From Actinomycetes bacterium (GTDB taxonomy: Bacteria > Actinomycetota > Acidimicrobiia > Acidimicrobiales > Microtrichaceae): a DNA stretch of 31,224 nt. Location of the stretch: positions 1 through 31,224 of the forward strand of contig JAEZFI010000099.1 in NCBI GenBank assembly GCA_023437745.1. The letters are read 5' to 3'. Below are positions 8,326 to 14,592 of the stretch, one piece after another. Below the pieces are notes generated by a model. The model was not told where the DNA came from. It was given only the letters and a program-made list of their open reading frames with translations, and did not search any database. How positions within the stretch are numbered: position 1 is the stretch's first letter; each line of letters opens with the position of its first letter. The translations under genes and the position numbers were made by a program.

Positions 8326-9215
8326 GCGCCCCCGTCCTCGCCCTGGTGGACCCCACCACCTACGCCATCCCTGGCTTCGCGCTGCTGATCGGCGTCGAGG
8401 CGTGGCTCCTGCGACGCTGGCGCCGGAGCGGCCGGACCGAGGGCCATCGCGGCCGCATCCTCGGCTACGAGCGCCGGGACACGCTGGCCAGCATCGCCAT
8501 GGGCGTGCTCTCCACCGTCCCCGTGCTGCTGCTCAACCTCGGTGTTCTCGCCATCGCCACGTGGCTGTGGCAGTGGCGGATCACCGACCTCGGCACCGGC
8601 TGGGCGGGGTGGACCGTCGCCCTCGTCGCGTGGGACTTCGCCTACTACTGGCAGCACCGGTGGGAGCACGAGATCCGGATCCTGTGGGCCTGCCACGTGA
8701 ACCACCACTCGAGCCGCCGCTACAACCTGTCGACCGCCGTGCGTCAGCCATGGACGCCCTGGACGCATCTCGTCATGTACCCGTGGATGGCGCTGGTCGG
8801 TGTCCGGCCGTGGATGATCGTGGCCGCCGAGGGCATCGACCTCATCTACCAGTTCTGGGTGCACACCGAGGCGATCGACCGCATGCCCCGGTGGTTCGAG
8901 GCCGTCTTCAACACCCCGTCGCACCACCGTGTCCACCATGGCTCCAACGCGCAGTACCTCGACCGGAACTACGGCGGGATCCTCATCGTGTGGGACCGGC
9001 TCTTCGGCACGTTCCAGGCCGAGGACGAACCCGTGGTCTACGGGCTCACCAAGAACATCTCGACCTTCAACCCGGTCGGGATCGCGTTCCACGAGTACGC
9101 AGCGATCGCCCGAGACGTGCGGGCTTGTCGGCGCTGGGGTGACCGCGTCGGCGTGCTCCTGCGCGGACCGGGGTGGCGCCCGTCGACGCTCGTCGACGCA
9201 CTGCCACCCCGGTGA
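8322..9215 (+). CDS. Sterol desaturase / fatty acid hydroxylase superfamily membrane enzyme
   Basis: The product is 297 aa with hydrophobic segments at about 14-31, 57-84, 94-110 and 145-180. It contains the histidine clusters of membrane di-iron oxygenases: His112-x3-His116 (HRWEH), His125-x2-His128-His129 (HVNHH), His181 (WVHTE) and His201-His202-x2-His205-His206 (HHRVHH). Members hydroxylate or desaturate sterols, fatty acids, carotenoids or ether lipids; the substrate here is unknown. FNTPSHHRVHHGSNAQYLD and NYGGILIVWDRLFGTF are strong family motifs. It is translationally coupled to the upstream TetR gene, which probably controls it. It converges with dps, with 12 nt between the stop codons. 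Confidence 0.92.
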   Translation: MSAPVLALVDPTTYAIPGFALLIGVEAWLLRRWRRSGRTEGHRGRILGYERRDTLASIAMGVLSTVPVLLLNLGVLAIATWLWQWRITDLGTGWAGWTVALVAWDFAYYWQHRWEHEIRILWACHVNHHSSRRYNLSTAVRQPWTPWTHLVMYPWMALVGVRPWMIVAAEGIDLIYQFWVHTEAIDRMPRWFEAVFNTPSHHRVHHGSNAQYLDRNYGGILIVWDRLFGTFQAEDEPVVYGLTKNISTFNPVGIAFHEYAAIARDVRACRRWGDRVGVLLRGPGWRPSTLVDALPPR

Positions 9216-9227
9216 GTCCGCCGCCGG

Positions 9228-9890
9228 TCAGGATGCTCGGCTGGCTGCTTCCCGGCCCGACTTCGCCGTGGTGATCTCGCCGTCGCGGTTCTCCAGGTGC
9301 GCCCGGACGAACCACTGGAACATCTCCAGCTGGGCGGTCTGCGAGATCAGCATGTCCTCGGTGACCGGATCGAGGTCGCTCACCGCCTCGATCGCGGCGC
9401 GGTGCCCGCCGATGAGCCCCGAGTAGGCCACGTCCAGCTCGGCCAGGTGCTGCGGTACGACGGCCCGCGTCAGCGAGTAGTCCTCCCACGTGCGCTGGCT
9501 CACGATGTTGCCCGCGAGGCCGTTGGGCGACCCGCCCATCGTCGCGATCCGCTCGGCCGTCGTGTCGACCATCACGGACGCGGCGGTGTACTGCGGGTCG
9601 AGCATCTCGTGGACGCCGATGAACCCGGTCCCCACGACGTTCCAGTGCACGTGCTTGAGGGTGAGGGTGAGGTCCAGCAGGGCGACGAGCCGCTCCTGCA
9701 GGATGTCGATCACGCGGCCGGCCGTGTCCGTGGAGAGCCCCGGGACGGTGTAGCGACCCGTGTCGTCCCCGTTGCGCGCCGTGCCGGTCCCTCTGGTCGC
9801 GGTGGCGGACCGGGGCGTCCTGGCGCTGCGGCTGGTGCTGTTGCCGTTGGTCGAACGGCTGCGGGCGGGGGCCTTCTTGGTTGCTGCCAT
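9228..9890 (-). CDS. dps: Dps family DNA-binding ferritin with basic N-terminal tail
   Basis: The product is 220 aa. Residues 60-210 form the Dps four-helix ferritin: KHVHWNVVGTGF with ferroxidase ligand His82, GVHEMLD with His94 and Asp98, then VDTTAER with Asp109 and Glu113, all in E. coli Dps spacing. Dps dodecamers oxidise Fe(II) with peroxide, store iron and coat DNA in stress. Residues 1-45 are an extra tail rich in Lys, Arg, Ser and Thr, likely disordered and DNA-binding, which explains the length above the usual 160-170. Start ATG at 9890 has a strong GGAGGAGAA site. A SigF-type promoter lies at 9925-9950, so stress control by the sigma factor encoded at 10409-11215 is likely. Confidence 0.95.
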   Translation of the reverse strand: MAATKKAPARSRSTNGNSTSRSARTPRSATATRGTGTARNGDDTGRYTVPGLSTDTAGRVIDILQERLVALLDLTLTLKHVHWNVVGTGFIGVHEMLDPQYTAASVMVDTTAERIATMGGSPNGLAGNIVSQRTWEDYSLTRAVVPQHLAELDVAYSGLIGGHRAAIEAVSDLDPVTEDMLISQTAQLEMFQWFVRAHLENRDGEITTAKSGREAASRAS

Positions 9891-9924
9891 GGTTCTCCTC
9901 CAGAGGGGGCAGGGTCACTCGGAC

Positions 9925-9950
9925 CTACCCGGCCACCGGATCGGACAAAC
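9925..9950 (-). promoter_or_regulatory. SigF/SigB-type promoter of dps
   Basis: On the minus strand GTTT (9950-9947), a 16-nt spacer and GGGTAG (9930-9925) match the SigF/SigB-type consensus GTTT-N15-17-GGGTA. The -10 element ends 34 nt before the dps start codon, leaving room for the ribosome site. Confidence 0.75.
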
Positions 9951-9954
9951 CAGT

Positions 9955-9980
9955 GTCTGGACCGCACCGTGAGCGGGTAG
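9955..9980 (+). promoter_or_regulatory. SigF/SigB-type promoter of the STAS gene at 9989
   Basis: GTCT (9955-9958, one base from GTTT), a 16-nt spacer and GGGTAG (9975-9980). The GTG start follows only 8 nt after the -10, so the transcript is likely leaderless. The -35 lies 4 bp from the -35 of the divergent dps promoter. Confidence 0.6.
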
Positions 9981-9988
9981 GTGTCCGC

Positions 9989-10360
9989 GTGGCCCGCGAC
10001 GACGTGAAGGCGCCCGCCCTGCTCGACATCGGGCAGGTGCTGATCCGCGCCGAGCGGCGGGCGTCCGATGCGTGGATGGTGCACGTCTCCGGCGAGCTGG
10101 ACGCGGCGACCGCCGAGGTGCTCGTCGAGGTCGCCGACGAGCTCACCAGCGACGGGACCGCCCTGCGGATCTCGGCCACCGGCCTGGCGTTCATCGACTC
10201 CGCCGGCCTCCGGGCATTCCTGCAGATCCACGACCGCGCCCGCCGTCAGGGCGCAGCGGTCACCATCGTGGACCCGTCACCCGCGACCCGCCGGCTGCTC
10301 GAGCTGGTGGGCCTGGCCGAGCACTTCCTCGAGGGTCACGTCCCCACGGGCCGCATGTAG
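9989..10360 (+). CDS. STAS-domain anti-anti-sigma factor (RsbV/SpoIIAA-like)
   Basis: The 123-aa product is a single STAS domain. Such proteins, when unphosphorylated, bind the anti-sigma kinase and free the sigma factor. The key strand-turn reads ATGLAFIDSAGLRAFLQI, with Ser71 the predicted phosphorylation site. VSGELDAATAEVL at 33-45 is the typical first half. GTG 9989 was chosen because GGGTAGG lies upstream, the domain begins soon after, and it sits 8 nt after a SigF-type -10. GTG 10004 is an alternative. It is divergent from dps and converges on sigF. The end of the gene runs into three tandem 14-bp repeats, and its TAG stop lies in the first unit. Confidence 0.88.
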   Translation: MARDDVKAPALLDIGQVLIRAERRASDAWMVHVSGELDAATAEVLVEVADELTSDGTALRISATGLAFIDSAGLRAFLQIHDRARRQGAAVTIVDPSPATRRLLELVGLAEHFLEGHVPTGRM

Positions 10361-10396
10361 GCCGCGACAGGTAGGGCGCGACATGTAGGGCGTGAG
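10355..10396. repeat. Three tandem 14-bp repeats spanning a stop codon
   Basis: The units are 10355-10368, 10369-10382 and 10383-10396, consensus A(T/G)GTAGGsCGCGAC, the last unit diverging at its end. The first unit holds the final codon and TAG stop of the STAS gene; the others fill the 48-bp gap to the convergent sigma gene. No hairpin terminator is evident here. Confidence 0.8.
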
Positions 10397-10408
10397 GAGA
10401 GCGCGCGC

Positions 10409-11215
10409 TCAGCGAGGGCCGGCGGCGGCCCGGAGGGCCTCGAGCGACGACCGGAGGAGCCGGGACACGTGGACCTGGCTCGTCCCGACCACCTCGGCGA
10501 TCTCGGCCTGGCTGCGGTCCTCGAAGAACCGCAGGTAGATGATGCGGCGCTCCCGCTCGGGCAGCACCTCGAGCAGCGAGGCCAGCTCCGCTCGGTCCTC
10601 CTTGAGGATGGCGAGCGCGTCCTCGGCCCCCAGGCGGTCGGCGCCGGTGGCGTCGCCGGTGGACGAGGGCTGGTCGAGGGAGTGCGTCGAGTAGGCGGCA
10701 CCGGCGTCGAGGGCCTCCAGCACGTGCTCCTCGGGCACCTGCAGGTCCTCGGCGAGCTCCGCAGGCGTCGGCGTGCGACCGAGCTGCTGGTGCAGCCGGT
10801 CGAGCGCGGGGCCGATCCTCACGTGGAGGTCCTTGGCCCGCCGCGGCACGCGGATCGCCCAGGTGGCGTCGCGGAAGTGACGGCGGAGCTCGCCCATGAT
10901 CGTCGGCGTGGCGTACGCCGGGAACGGGATGCCGAGCTCGGGGTCGAACCGCTCGACGGCCTTCATCAGCCCGATCGAGGCCACCTGGATCAGGTCGTCG
11001 ACGGGCTCGCCACGGTTCGCGAAGCGGCGGGCGCAGCGCTCTGCGATGAACCGGTGGTCCTCGACGAGCGCGTCACGTTCGCGCTGGGAGCCGGACCCCG
11101 CGGCGCGGCGGAACCGCTCCAGGACCGAGCGGTCCTCGGCTGACAGGGACGGATCCGGGTTCACTCGACTGGGTGGGGTGTCGTCCGGCGCCTTGGAGGA
11201 CGGGGCGTCAGGCAT
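10409..11215 (-). CDS. sigF: SigF/SigB/SigG-family RNA polymerase sigma factor
   Basis: The 268-aa product is a group 3 sigma-70 factor. Region 2 is clear (DDLIQVASIGLMKAVERFD, then FPAYATPTIMGELRRHFRD), followed by the basic WAIRVPRRAKDL stretch typical of the SigB/SigF family. Region 3 is at about 128-170. Region 4 ends with the helix-turn-helix RSQAEIAEVVGTSQVHVSRL. ATG 11215 overlaps the end of the anti-sigma gene by 8 nt; GTG 11221 is possible. This overlapping anti-sigma/sigma order is the same as usfX-sigF of mycobacteria and rsbW-sigB of Bacillus. It should direct polymerase to GTTT-N16-GGGTA promoters, four of which lie within 4 kb. It is held inactive by the RsbW-like protein. Confidence 0.92.
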   Translation of the reverse strand: MPDAPSSKAPDDTPPSRVNPDPSLSAEDRSVLERFRRAAGSGSQRERDALVEDHRFIAERCARRFANRGEPVDDLIQVASIGLMKAVERFDPELGIPFPAYATPTIMGELRRHFRDATWAIRVPRRAKDLHVRIGPALDRLHQQLGRTPTPAELAEDLQVPEEHVLEALDAGAAYSTHSLDQPSSTGDATGADRLGAEDALAILKEDRAELASLLEVLPERERRIIYLRFFEDRSQAEIAEVVGTSQVHVSRLLRSSLEALRAAAGPR

Positions 11216-11603
11216 CAGCACCCAGCGGATCGACCGAGCGGGTGAAGGAGAAGGCGGCGATGCCGTCGACCAGCTCGAAGGCGTGCTCGTCGGCCATCAC
11301 GTCGAGGATCCGCTGCGACAGGTCCGCCCGGACCTCGTCGAGCTGGCCACCGTCGTTGACCCCGACTCTGCCTTCGACCCGCAGGCCCGACGGGGCCGTC
11401 ATGGTCAGTGCCACCGAGACGTCGCCTTCGCCGGCCAGCTCGATCAAGGTCGAGCACACCTCGTCCACGGCCACCTTCAGGTCTTCGATCGCGTCGAGGT
11501 CGAACCCGCACAGCGATGCCAGACCCGACGTCGTCAGGCGGGCGACGCGGACGTATCGGGCATCCGGGGGAAAGGTCAACACGACAGGACGCTGAGAGCT
11601 CAC
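11208..11603 (-). CDS. rsbW: RsbW/UsfX-like anti-sigma factor (GHKL ATPase fold)
   Basis: The 131-aa product matches actinobacterial anti-SigF proteins: YVRVARLTTSGLAS, then DLDAIEDLKVAVDEVCSTLI and a C-terminal strand set. In canonical GHKL anti-sigma kinases the N-box reads E-x-x-x-N. Here the position is Thr (E-V-C-S-T), and the glycine boxes are weak, as also seen in M. tuberculosis UsfX. It should bind and inhibit the sigma factor; kinase activity on STAS partners is uncertain. The start is GTG 11603, with GAGGA a few nt upstream, because the family core begins 10 residues later. The upstream in-frame ATG lies before the ribosome site and inside the leader hairpins. Confidence 0.88.
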   Translation of the reverse strand: MSSQRPVVLTFPPDARYVRVARLTTSGLASLCGFDLDAIEDLKVAVDEVCSTLIELAGEGDVSVALTMTAPSGLRVEGRVGVNDGGQLDEVRADLSQRILDVMADEHAFELVDGIAAFSFTRSVDPLGADA

Positions 11604-11629
11604 GTTCCTCCTCGAGGGAGTGGGATGGA

Positions 11630-11700
11630 CGAACCGGTCACTCGGACCCGGTTCGCGACGGACCGGCGGCATCATCGCGCACGCGCGTCGCTGCCGCCGG
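11630..11700 (-). promoter_or_regulatory. Two stem-loops in the rsbW leader
   Basis: The 153-bp gap between the 55-aa gene and rsbW holds two perfect inverted repeats: 11663-11671 with 11692-11700 (9 bp, 20-nt loop) and 11630-11637 with 11648-11655 (8 bp, 10-nt loop). No T-tract follows either one. They could attenuate transcription or control access to the rsbW ribosome site. Confidence 0.5.
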
Positions 11701-11756
11701 GCATTGCGCTGCGGGGATTCGACCGGCGATCGCGTCGCGGCCGCCCCGGAAGGGCT

Positions 11757-11924
11757 TCAGACGATCTTCCCTTCGCCCTCGACGTGGGCGCCGCGGTCGG
11801 CCATCTCCTCGTAGTGCTCGGCCACCTCGTTCACGTCCACGTCCCGGGACACCTCGTCGGCCTTCTCGTCCTCGTCCGAGGTCGGCTCGCGGTCGGCGCT
11901 GCCGTAGGTGGAGGGGTCACTCAT
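11757..11924 (-). CDS. 55-aa acidic protein, unknown function (stress-induced)
   Basis: This short gene encodes 55 residues starting MSDPSTYGSA and ending VEGEGKIV. It is strongly acidic (many Asp and Glu) with a central DVDVNEVAEHYEEMADRGAH segment likely to be helical. There are no cysteines and no signal peptide. Support for it being real: a GAGGAGACA ribosome site before ATG 11924, a SigF-type promoter at 11957-11982, clean GC-rich third positions, and a place at the head of the strand that reads on into rsbW and sigF. I do not recognise the family. A role in stress physiology or in tuning the sigma switch is inferred only from position. Confidence 0.8.
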   Translation of the reverse strand: MSDPSTYGSADREPTSDEDEKADEVSRDVDVNEVAEHYEEMADRGAHVEGEGKIV

Positions 11925-11956
11925 CGCTGTCTCCTCTGCGCGTGGGTGCCGGGTGA

Positions 11957-11982
11957 CTACCCCTGGCCCCGGGCGCGCAAAC
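11957..11982 (-). promoter_or_regulatory. SigF/SigB-type promoter before the 55-aa gene, rsbW and sigF
   Basis: On the minus strand GTTT (11982-11979), a 16-nt spacer and GGGTAG (11962-11957). The nearest start is ATG 11924, 32 nt on. rsbW and sigF follow on the same strand, so read-through would give sigma autoregulation. Confidence 0.75.
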
Positions 11983-12025
11983 CCGGCCCCGCCCGGTCGC
12001 CGAGGTGGACCGACGCCCGTCCGCC

Positions 12026-12343
12026 TCAGGGGCGGCTGTGCATGAGGGCTTCGGTGAGCCCCGTGACCTCGAAGAGGCGGACGACCACGTCGGACGCCGC
12101 CACGACCTTCAGCCGGTCCCCGAGGTCCCGCTGGGCCACGATCAGCGAACGCAGGCCCGACGAGTCGATGAAGGACACGGCGCCGAGGTCGACGTCGATC
12201 GGCAGACCGGCGTTGGCGGCCTCGGTGATCGCTGCCTCGAGCGTCTCGCTGGTGGCGGCGTCGATCTCACCGATCGCCGTGACGACGACCCCGTCGGGGC
12301 CCTCGGTGGTCTTGAGATCGAGGTGGGTCTCGGCCGCGTCCAT
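12026..12343 (-). CDS. STAS-domain anti-anti-sigma factor
   Basis: The 105-aa product is a single STAS domain: VTAIGEIDAATSETLEAAI, then AVSFIDSSGLRSLIVAQ with the phosphoacceptor at Ser61 or Ser62, and a C-terminal LFEVTGLTEAL helix. It begins 10 nt after the stop of the ATPase gene at 12354-12791, so the two form an operon of an antagonist and an anti-sigma-type kinase. No SigF-type promoter precedes it directly. It is the second of three STAS proteins in the island. Start ATG 12343 has only a weak AGGGTG site, consistent with coupled translation. Confidence 0.9.
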   Translation of the reverse strand: MDAAETHLDLKTTEGPDGVVVTAIGEIDAATSETLEAAITEAANAGLPIDVDLGAVSFIDSSGLRSLIVAQRDLGDRLKVVAASDVVVRLFEVTGLTEALMHSRP

Positions 12344-12353
12344 CGGCTGCACC

Positions 12354-12791
12354 CTACAGGGTGTCCCCGTGCGCCACGACCACGGGCCGGCCGTCGAGCG
12401 CCGGTGCCTCGATCTCGAACCAGACCGTCTTCGCGCGGCGACCAGACCCCTGCGCGTCGTCCACCACGCCCCAGCGGCTCGCCAGCGCCTCGACGATCGC
12501 CATGCCGCGGCCGGTGACGTCCTCGGGCCGGGCGTTGCGGGGCGCCACGTTGCCGCCGCCTGAGTCCGACACCTCGACCCGCAGCGATCCCTGCTTCTGC
12601 ATGAGGACCATCTCGCCGCCGGTGCCGGCATGACCCACGGCGTTCGTGACCACCTCGCTCACCAGCAGTTCGACGGTCTCGGCGACGTGCGTGAGGTTCC
12701 ACGTCGCGAGCACCGATCGGGCGAATCGGCGCGCTCCACCGGGGGCCCGCTGATCCGGGAAGAACTCGTGTCGGGCGAGACGGTGCGCCAC
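12354..12791 (-). CDS. RsbW-like serine kinase / ATP-binding protein (HATPase_c_2)
   Basis: The conserved protein is about 145 aa with full GHKL boxes: N-box Glu46-V-V-T-Asn50 in LLVSEVVTNAVGHA, G1 Asp76-S-G-G-G, and G2 at 94-101 (GRGMAIVE). This type either inhibits a sigma factor or phosphorylates a STAS partner; the adjacent STAS gene (12026-12343) is the likely partner. The start is uncertain. GTG 12791 fits the family length, and a TACCAT hexamer lies 8 nt upstream. The same frame stays open to GTG 12923, ATG 13130 and GTG 13199. That extension is low-complexity, has poor third-position GC and contains a perfect 13-bp hairpin, so it is probably not translated. TTG 12800 is another option. 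Confidence 0.82.
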   Translation of the reverse strand: MAHRLARHEFFPDQRAPGGARRFARSVLATWNLTHVAETVELLVSEVVTNAVGHAGTGGEMVLMQKQGSLRVEVSDSGGGNVAPRNARPEDVTGRGMAIVEALASRWGVVDDAQGSGRRAKTVWFEIEAPALDGRPVVVAHGDTL

Positions 12792-12799
12792 GTCGGCCA

Positions 12800-12805
12800 A
12801 TGGTA
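12800..12805 (-). promoter_or_regulatory. Candidate -10 element (TACCAT) for the ATPase gene
   Basis: TACCAT on the minus strand lies 8 nt before GTG 12791, the spacing seen at other genes here that lack a ribosome site. No clear -35 is visible. Confidence 0.35.
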
Positions 12806-12984
12806 ACGAAGTTCCGACCCGATGCTCACCATCGCGAACGCGGGCCGGGGCCGACCGGTCCGACGGGGGCGTCGCCGACGACGTGGCGGGGGCCGTCGCG
12901 TCGACCGCGTTTACCGGTCCCACCTCGGGGGAACCCTCGCTGCGTTCGCCATGAGCCGCATCCCGCGGTGCATGCACATGGTGT

Positions 12985-13020
12985 CGGGGAGGGTCGGAGC
13001 GCAGGGACCGACCCTCCCCG
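12985..13020 (-). terminator. Perfect 13-bp stem-loop, possible terminator of the STAS gene at 13210
   Basis: 12985-12997 pairs perfectly with 13008-13020 (CGGGGAGGGTCGG arm) around a 10-nt loop. It lies about 190 nt after the STAS stop. There is no T-tract, so termination is plausible but unproven; it may instead be a leader structure for the ATPase operon. Confidence 0.5.
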
Positions 13021-13209
13021 GCCCTTCGGTCCGACCCACCGATCCCCGCGGCGCCGCCCTCGGCACCCCCCTCGGCGACGGCGTCGGTCAGCGGAGGATC
13101 ACCGTGCGGGCCGCGCCGAGTCGGCGGCATCCACGGCGCGCGGAGAGGGCCGTTGCCCGGCGGAGACCGCCACGGAGCGAGCGGGTCACCGCCGTCCACC
13201 GAAGCGGGA

Positions 13210-13563
13210 TCAGTCGTCGTCGCTCGTGCTGCGGTACCGGTCGATGAGACCGGTCAGCTCGAGGATCCGTCGCGCGGCGGCCGACAGCCCGTCCAGCTCG
13301 AGTCGCCCACCGTGGGACTCCATCTCGTTCGCGATCGACACGATGACGCGCAGCCCGGAGGAGTCGACGAACTCGACGCGCGACAGGTCCATGACCAGGA
13401 GCATCCCCTCCTCGTCCTTGCCGCCGATCAGCTCCATCACCTTCTCGAGGAGCCCGGGCGCGGTCGAGGTGTCGATCTCTCCCGAGATCGTCAGGACCCA
13501 GCCGGTCACGCTGCCGGTCAGGGACCGCACGTCGACATCGAGGGGCACGCCGGTCATGTGCAT
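13210..13563 (-). CDS. STAS-domain anti-anti-sigma factor
   Basis: The 117-aa product is a STAS domain: WVLTISGEIDTSTAPGLLEK, then LSRVEFVDSSGLRVIVSIAN with Ser68 or Ser69 as the likely phosphosite, and an ILELTGLIDRY helix. The acidic tail ends in SDDD. Start ATG 13563 has AGGAG 7 nt upstream; the in-frame ATG 13557 is less well placed. It is preceded by a SigF-type promoter at 13620-13645, so it is likely a member of the sigma regulon and part of a positive feedback loop. It could antagonise either of the two anti-sigma-type ATPases encoded nearby. Confidence 0.9.
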   Translation of the reverse strand: MHMTGVPLDVDVRSLTGSVTGWVLTISGEIDTSTAPGLLEKVMELIGGKDEEGMLLVMDLSRVEFVDSSGLRVIVSIANEMESHGGRLELDGLSAAARRILELTGLIDRYRSTSDDD

Positions 13564-13619
13564 CGCTCGCTCCTTGGTGAAGGCCGCGATCGGACTCCGC
13601 GCCGACCGCCGGGGCCCTT

Positions 13620-13645
13620 GTACCCCGCGACGACCGGCGGCAAAC
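13620..13645 (-). promoter_or_regulatory. SigF/SigB-type promoter of the STAS gene at 13563
   Basis: On the minus strand GTTT (13645-13642), a 16-nt spacer and GGGTAC (13625-13620). The start codon is 56 nt on. Confidence 0.7.
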
Positions 13646-13679
13646 GCCGCGTGTCGCCCGCCACTGCGCGAAGGGTCGG

Positions 13680-14585
13680 TCAGACGACGTCCATCCAGAA
13701 CGACGAGCCGTGGAACTCGGGCAACGCGCCGACGGGCGCCCCGAACACGGCGCGCATCACCTCGGGATGGCGCCGCGAGATGCAGTGGGTGGGGAAGACG
13801 ACCCGGTAGCGCGGCGTGTGGGCGAGCAGCGCCTGCAGCAGGTACTGCTCGTTGTACATGGCCTCCGCCATCCGCGGCGAGTAGTCGTAGGGCAGGAAGA
13901 TGTCGTGCACGTGGATGCGGGTGCCGACGGGGACCGACGGGACCACCTGGCCGAACAGGTACGGCAGGTCGCCGCCCGTGCGGAGGATGTGGCTCGAGTC
14001 GATGAAGAGCAGCTCCCCCGGCCCACCGATGACCTGCGCGGGATCGACCGACTCGACCCGGTCGAGGATGAGCGAGTCCACTGCGTCGACCACGGCCGTG
14101 CGGGGCTGCGGGTCGATGACCATCAGCTCGGTGTCCAGGCCGTAGTGCCGGATCGCCGTGCGGGCGACGAGCGTCGAGAAGCCGCCCCCGATCTCGACGA
14201 TGCGGGTCGGTCGGTACTCCCCGATCATGCGGAAGTAGAGCTCGGGATCCGGCGTGTCGTAGTAGCCGTTGAAGATGCCCCCGGAGCGGGGTTCGAGGTT
14301 GATGTCCGGGTTCGTGCGCAGCGCCGTGAAGTCGGTCTCGCTCGTGGTGTTCGCCCATCGTCCGAGGAGCGCGACGGCGTCGTCCTCGCGCAGGTCGACG
14401 CCGGGGAGCTCGGTCGCCGAACGAGCGAGGTAGGTGCTCCCGTCGTCGTCGACGGGGAACGGCGCCACGTTCGCGAGGGCGTACCGGCCCACCTTGTAGC
14501 GCTCGAGGTGGGTGGGCGCGATCCGGCTGCCCACGGCGTACACGCGCCGGGCCACTCGATCGGCCAGGTCACTCAGGTTCGCCAT
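13680..14585 (-). CDS. Class I SAM-dependent methyltransferase (Methyltransf_24-like)
   Basis: The 301-aa product has a Rossmann methyltransferase core: motif I RIVEIGGGFSTLVA at about 128-141, an acidic ribose-binding Asp158 (VIDPQ), LLFIDSSH at about 192-199 and HVHDIF at 225-230. The last two resemble the metal or active-site loops of CmcI/Methyltransf_24 proteins. The N-terminal 100 residues are helical and of no known family. The acceptor molecule is unknown; such proteins often act on glycans or secondary metabolites. ATG 14585 is chosen because TAGCTT lies 7 nt upstream (leaderless). A TTG 9 nt further upstream is in frame but lies next to the -10. It is divergent from the GGDEF gene. 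Confidence 0.85.
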   Translation of the reverse strand: MANLSDLADRVARRVYAVGSRIAPTHLERYKVGRYALANVAPFPVDDDGSTYLARSATELPGVDLREDDAVALLGRWANTTSETDFTALRTNPDINLEPRSGGIFNGYYDTPDPELYFRMIGEYRPTRIVEIGGGFSTLVARTAIRHYGLDTELMVIDPQPRTAVVDAVDSLILDRVESVDPAQVIGGPGELLFIDSSHILRTGGDLPYLFGQVVPSVPVGTRIHVHDIFLPYDYSPRMAEAMYNEQYLLQALLAHTPRYRVVFPTHCISRRHPEVMRAVFGAPVGALPEFHGSSFWMDVV

Positions 14586-14592
14586 CGGCGGC

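Larger units (their letters stand above)
12792..13209. other. 418-bp gap between ATPase and STAS genes with strong hairpin and palindrome
   Basis: There is no convincing gene here. The frame of the downstream ATPase is open but looks non-coding. The gap holds a 13-bp perfect stem-loop (12985-13020), the 10-bp palindrome GTGCATGCAC (12968-12977) and a possible -10 (12800-12805). Local AT content is higher at 12800-12815 than in nearby genes. Confidence 0.6.

Noticed and set aside
12900..12925. GTTC and GGTAAA upstream of the ATPase gene as a SigF promoter
   Set aside because: The -10 has two mismatches and the spacing does not match the strict 16 nt of the other sites.
12822..13247. Plus-strand open frame in the gap between the ATPase and STAS genes
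   Set aside because: The translation is Arg/Gly/Pro-rich with no domain, no ribosome site and a reading frame that runs across the hairpin.
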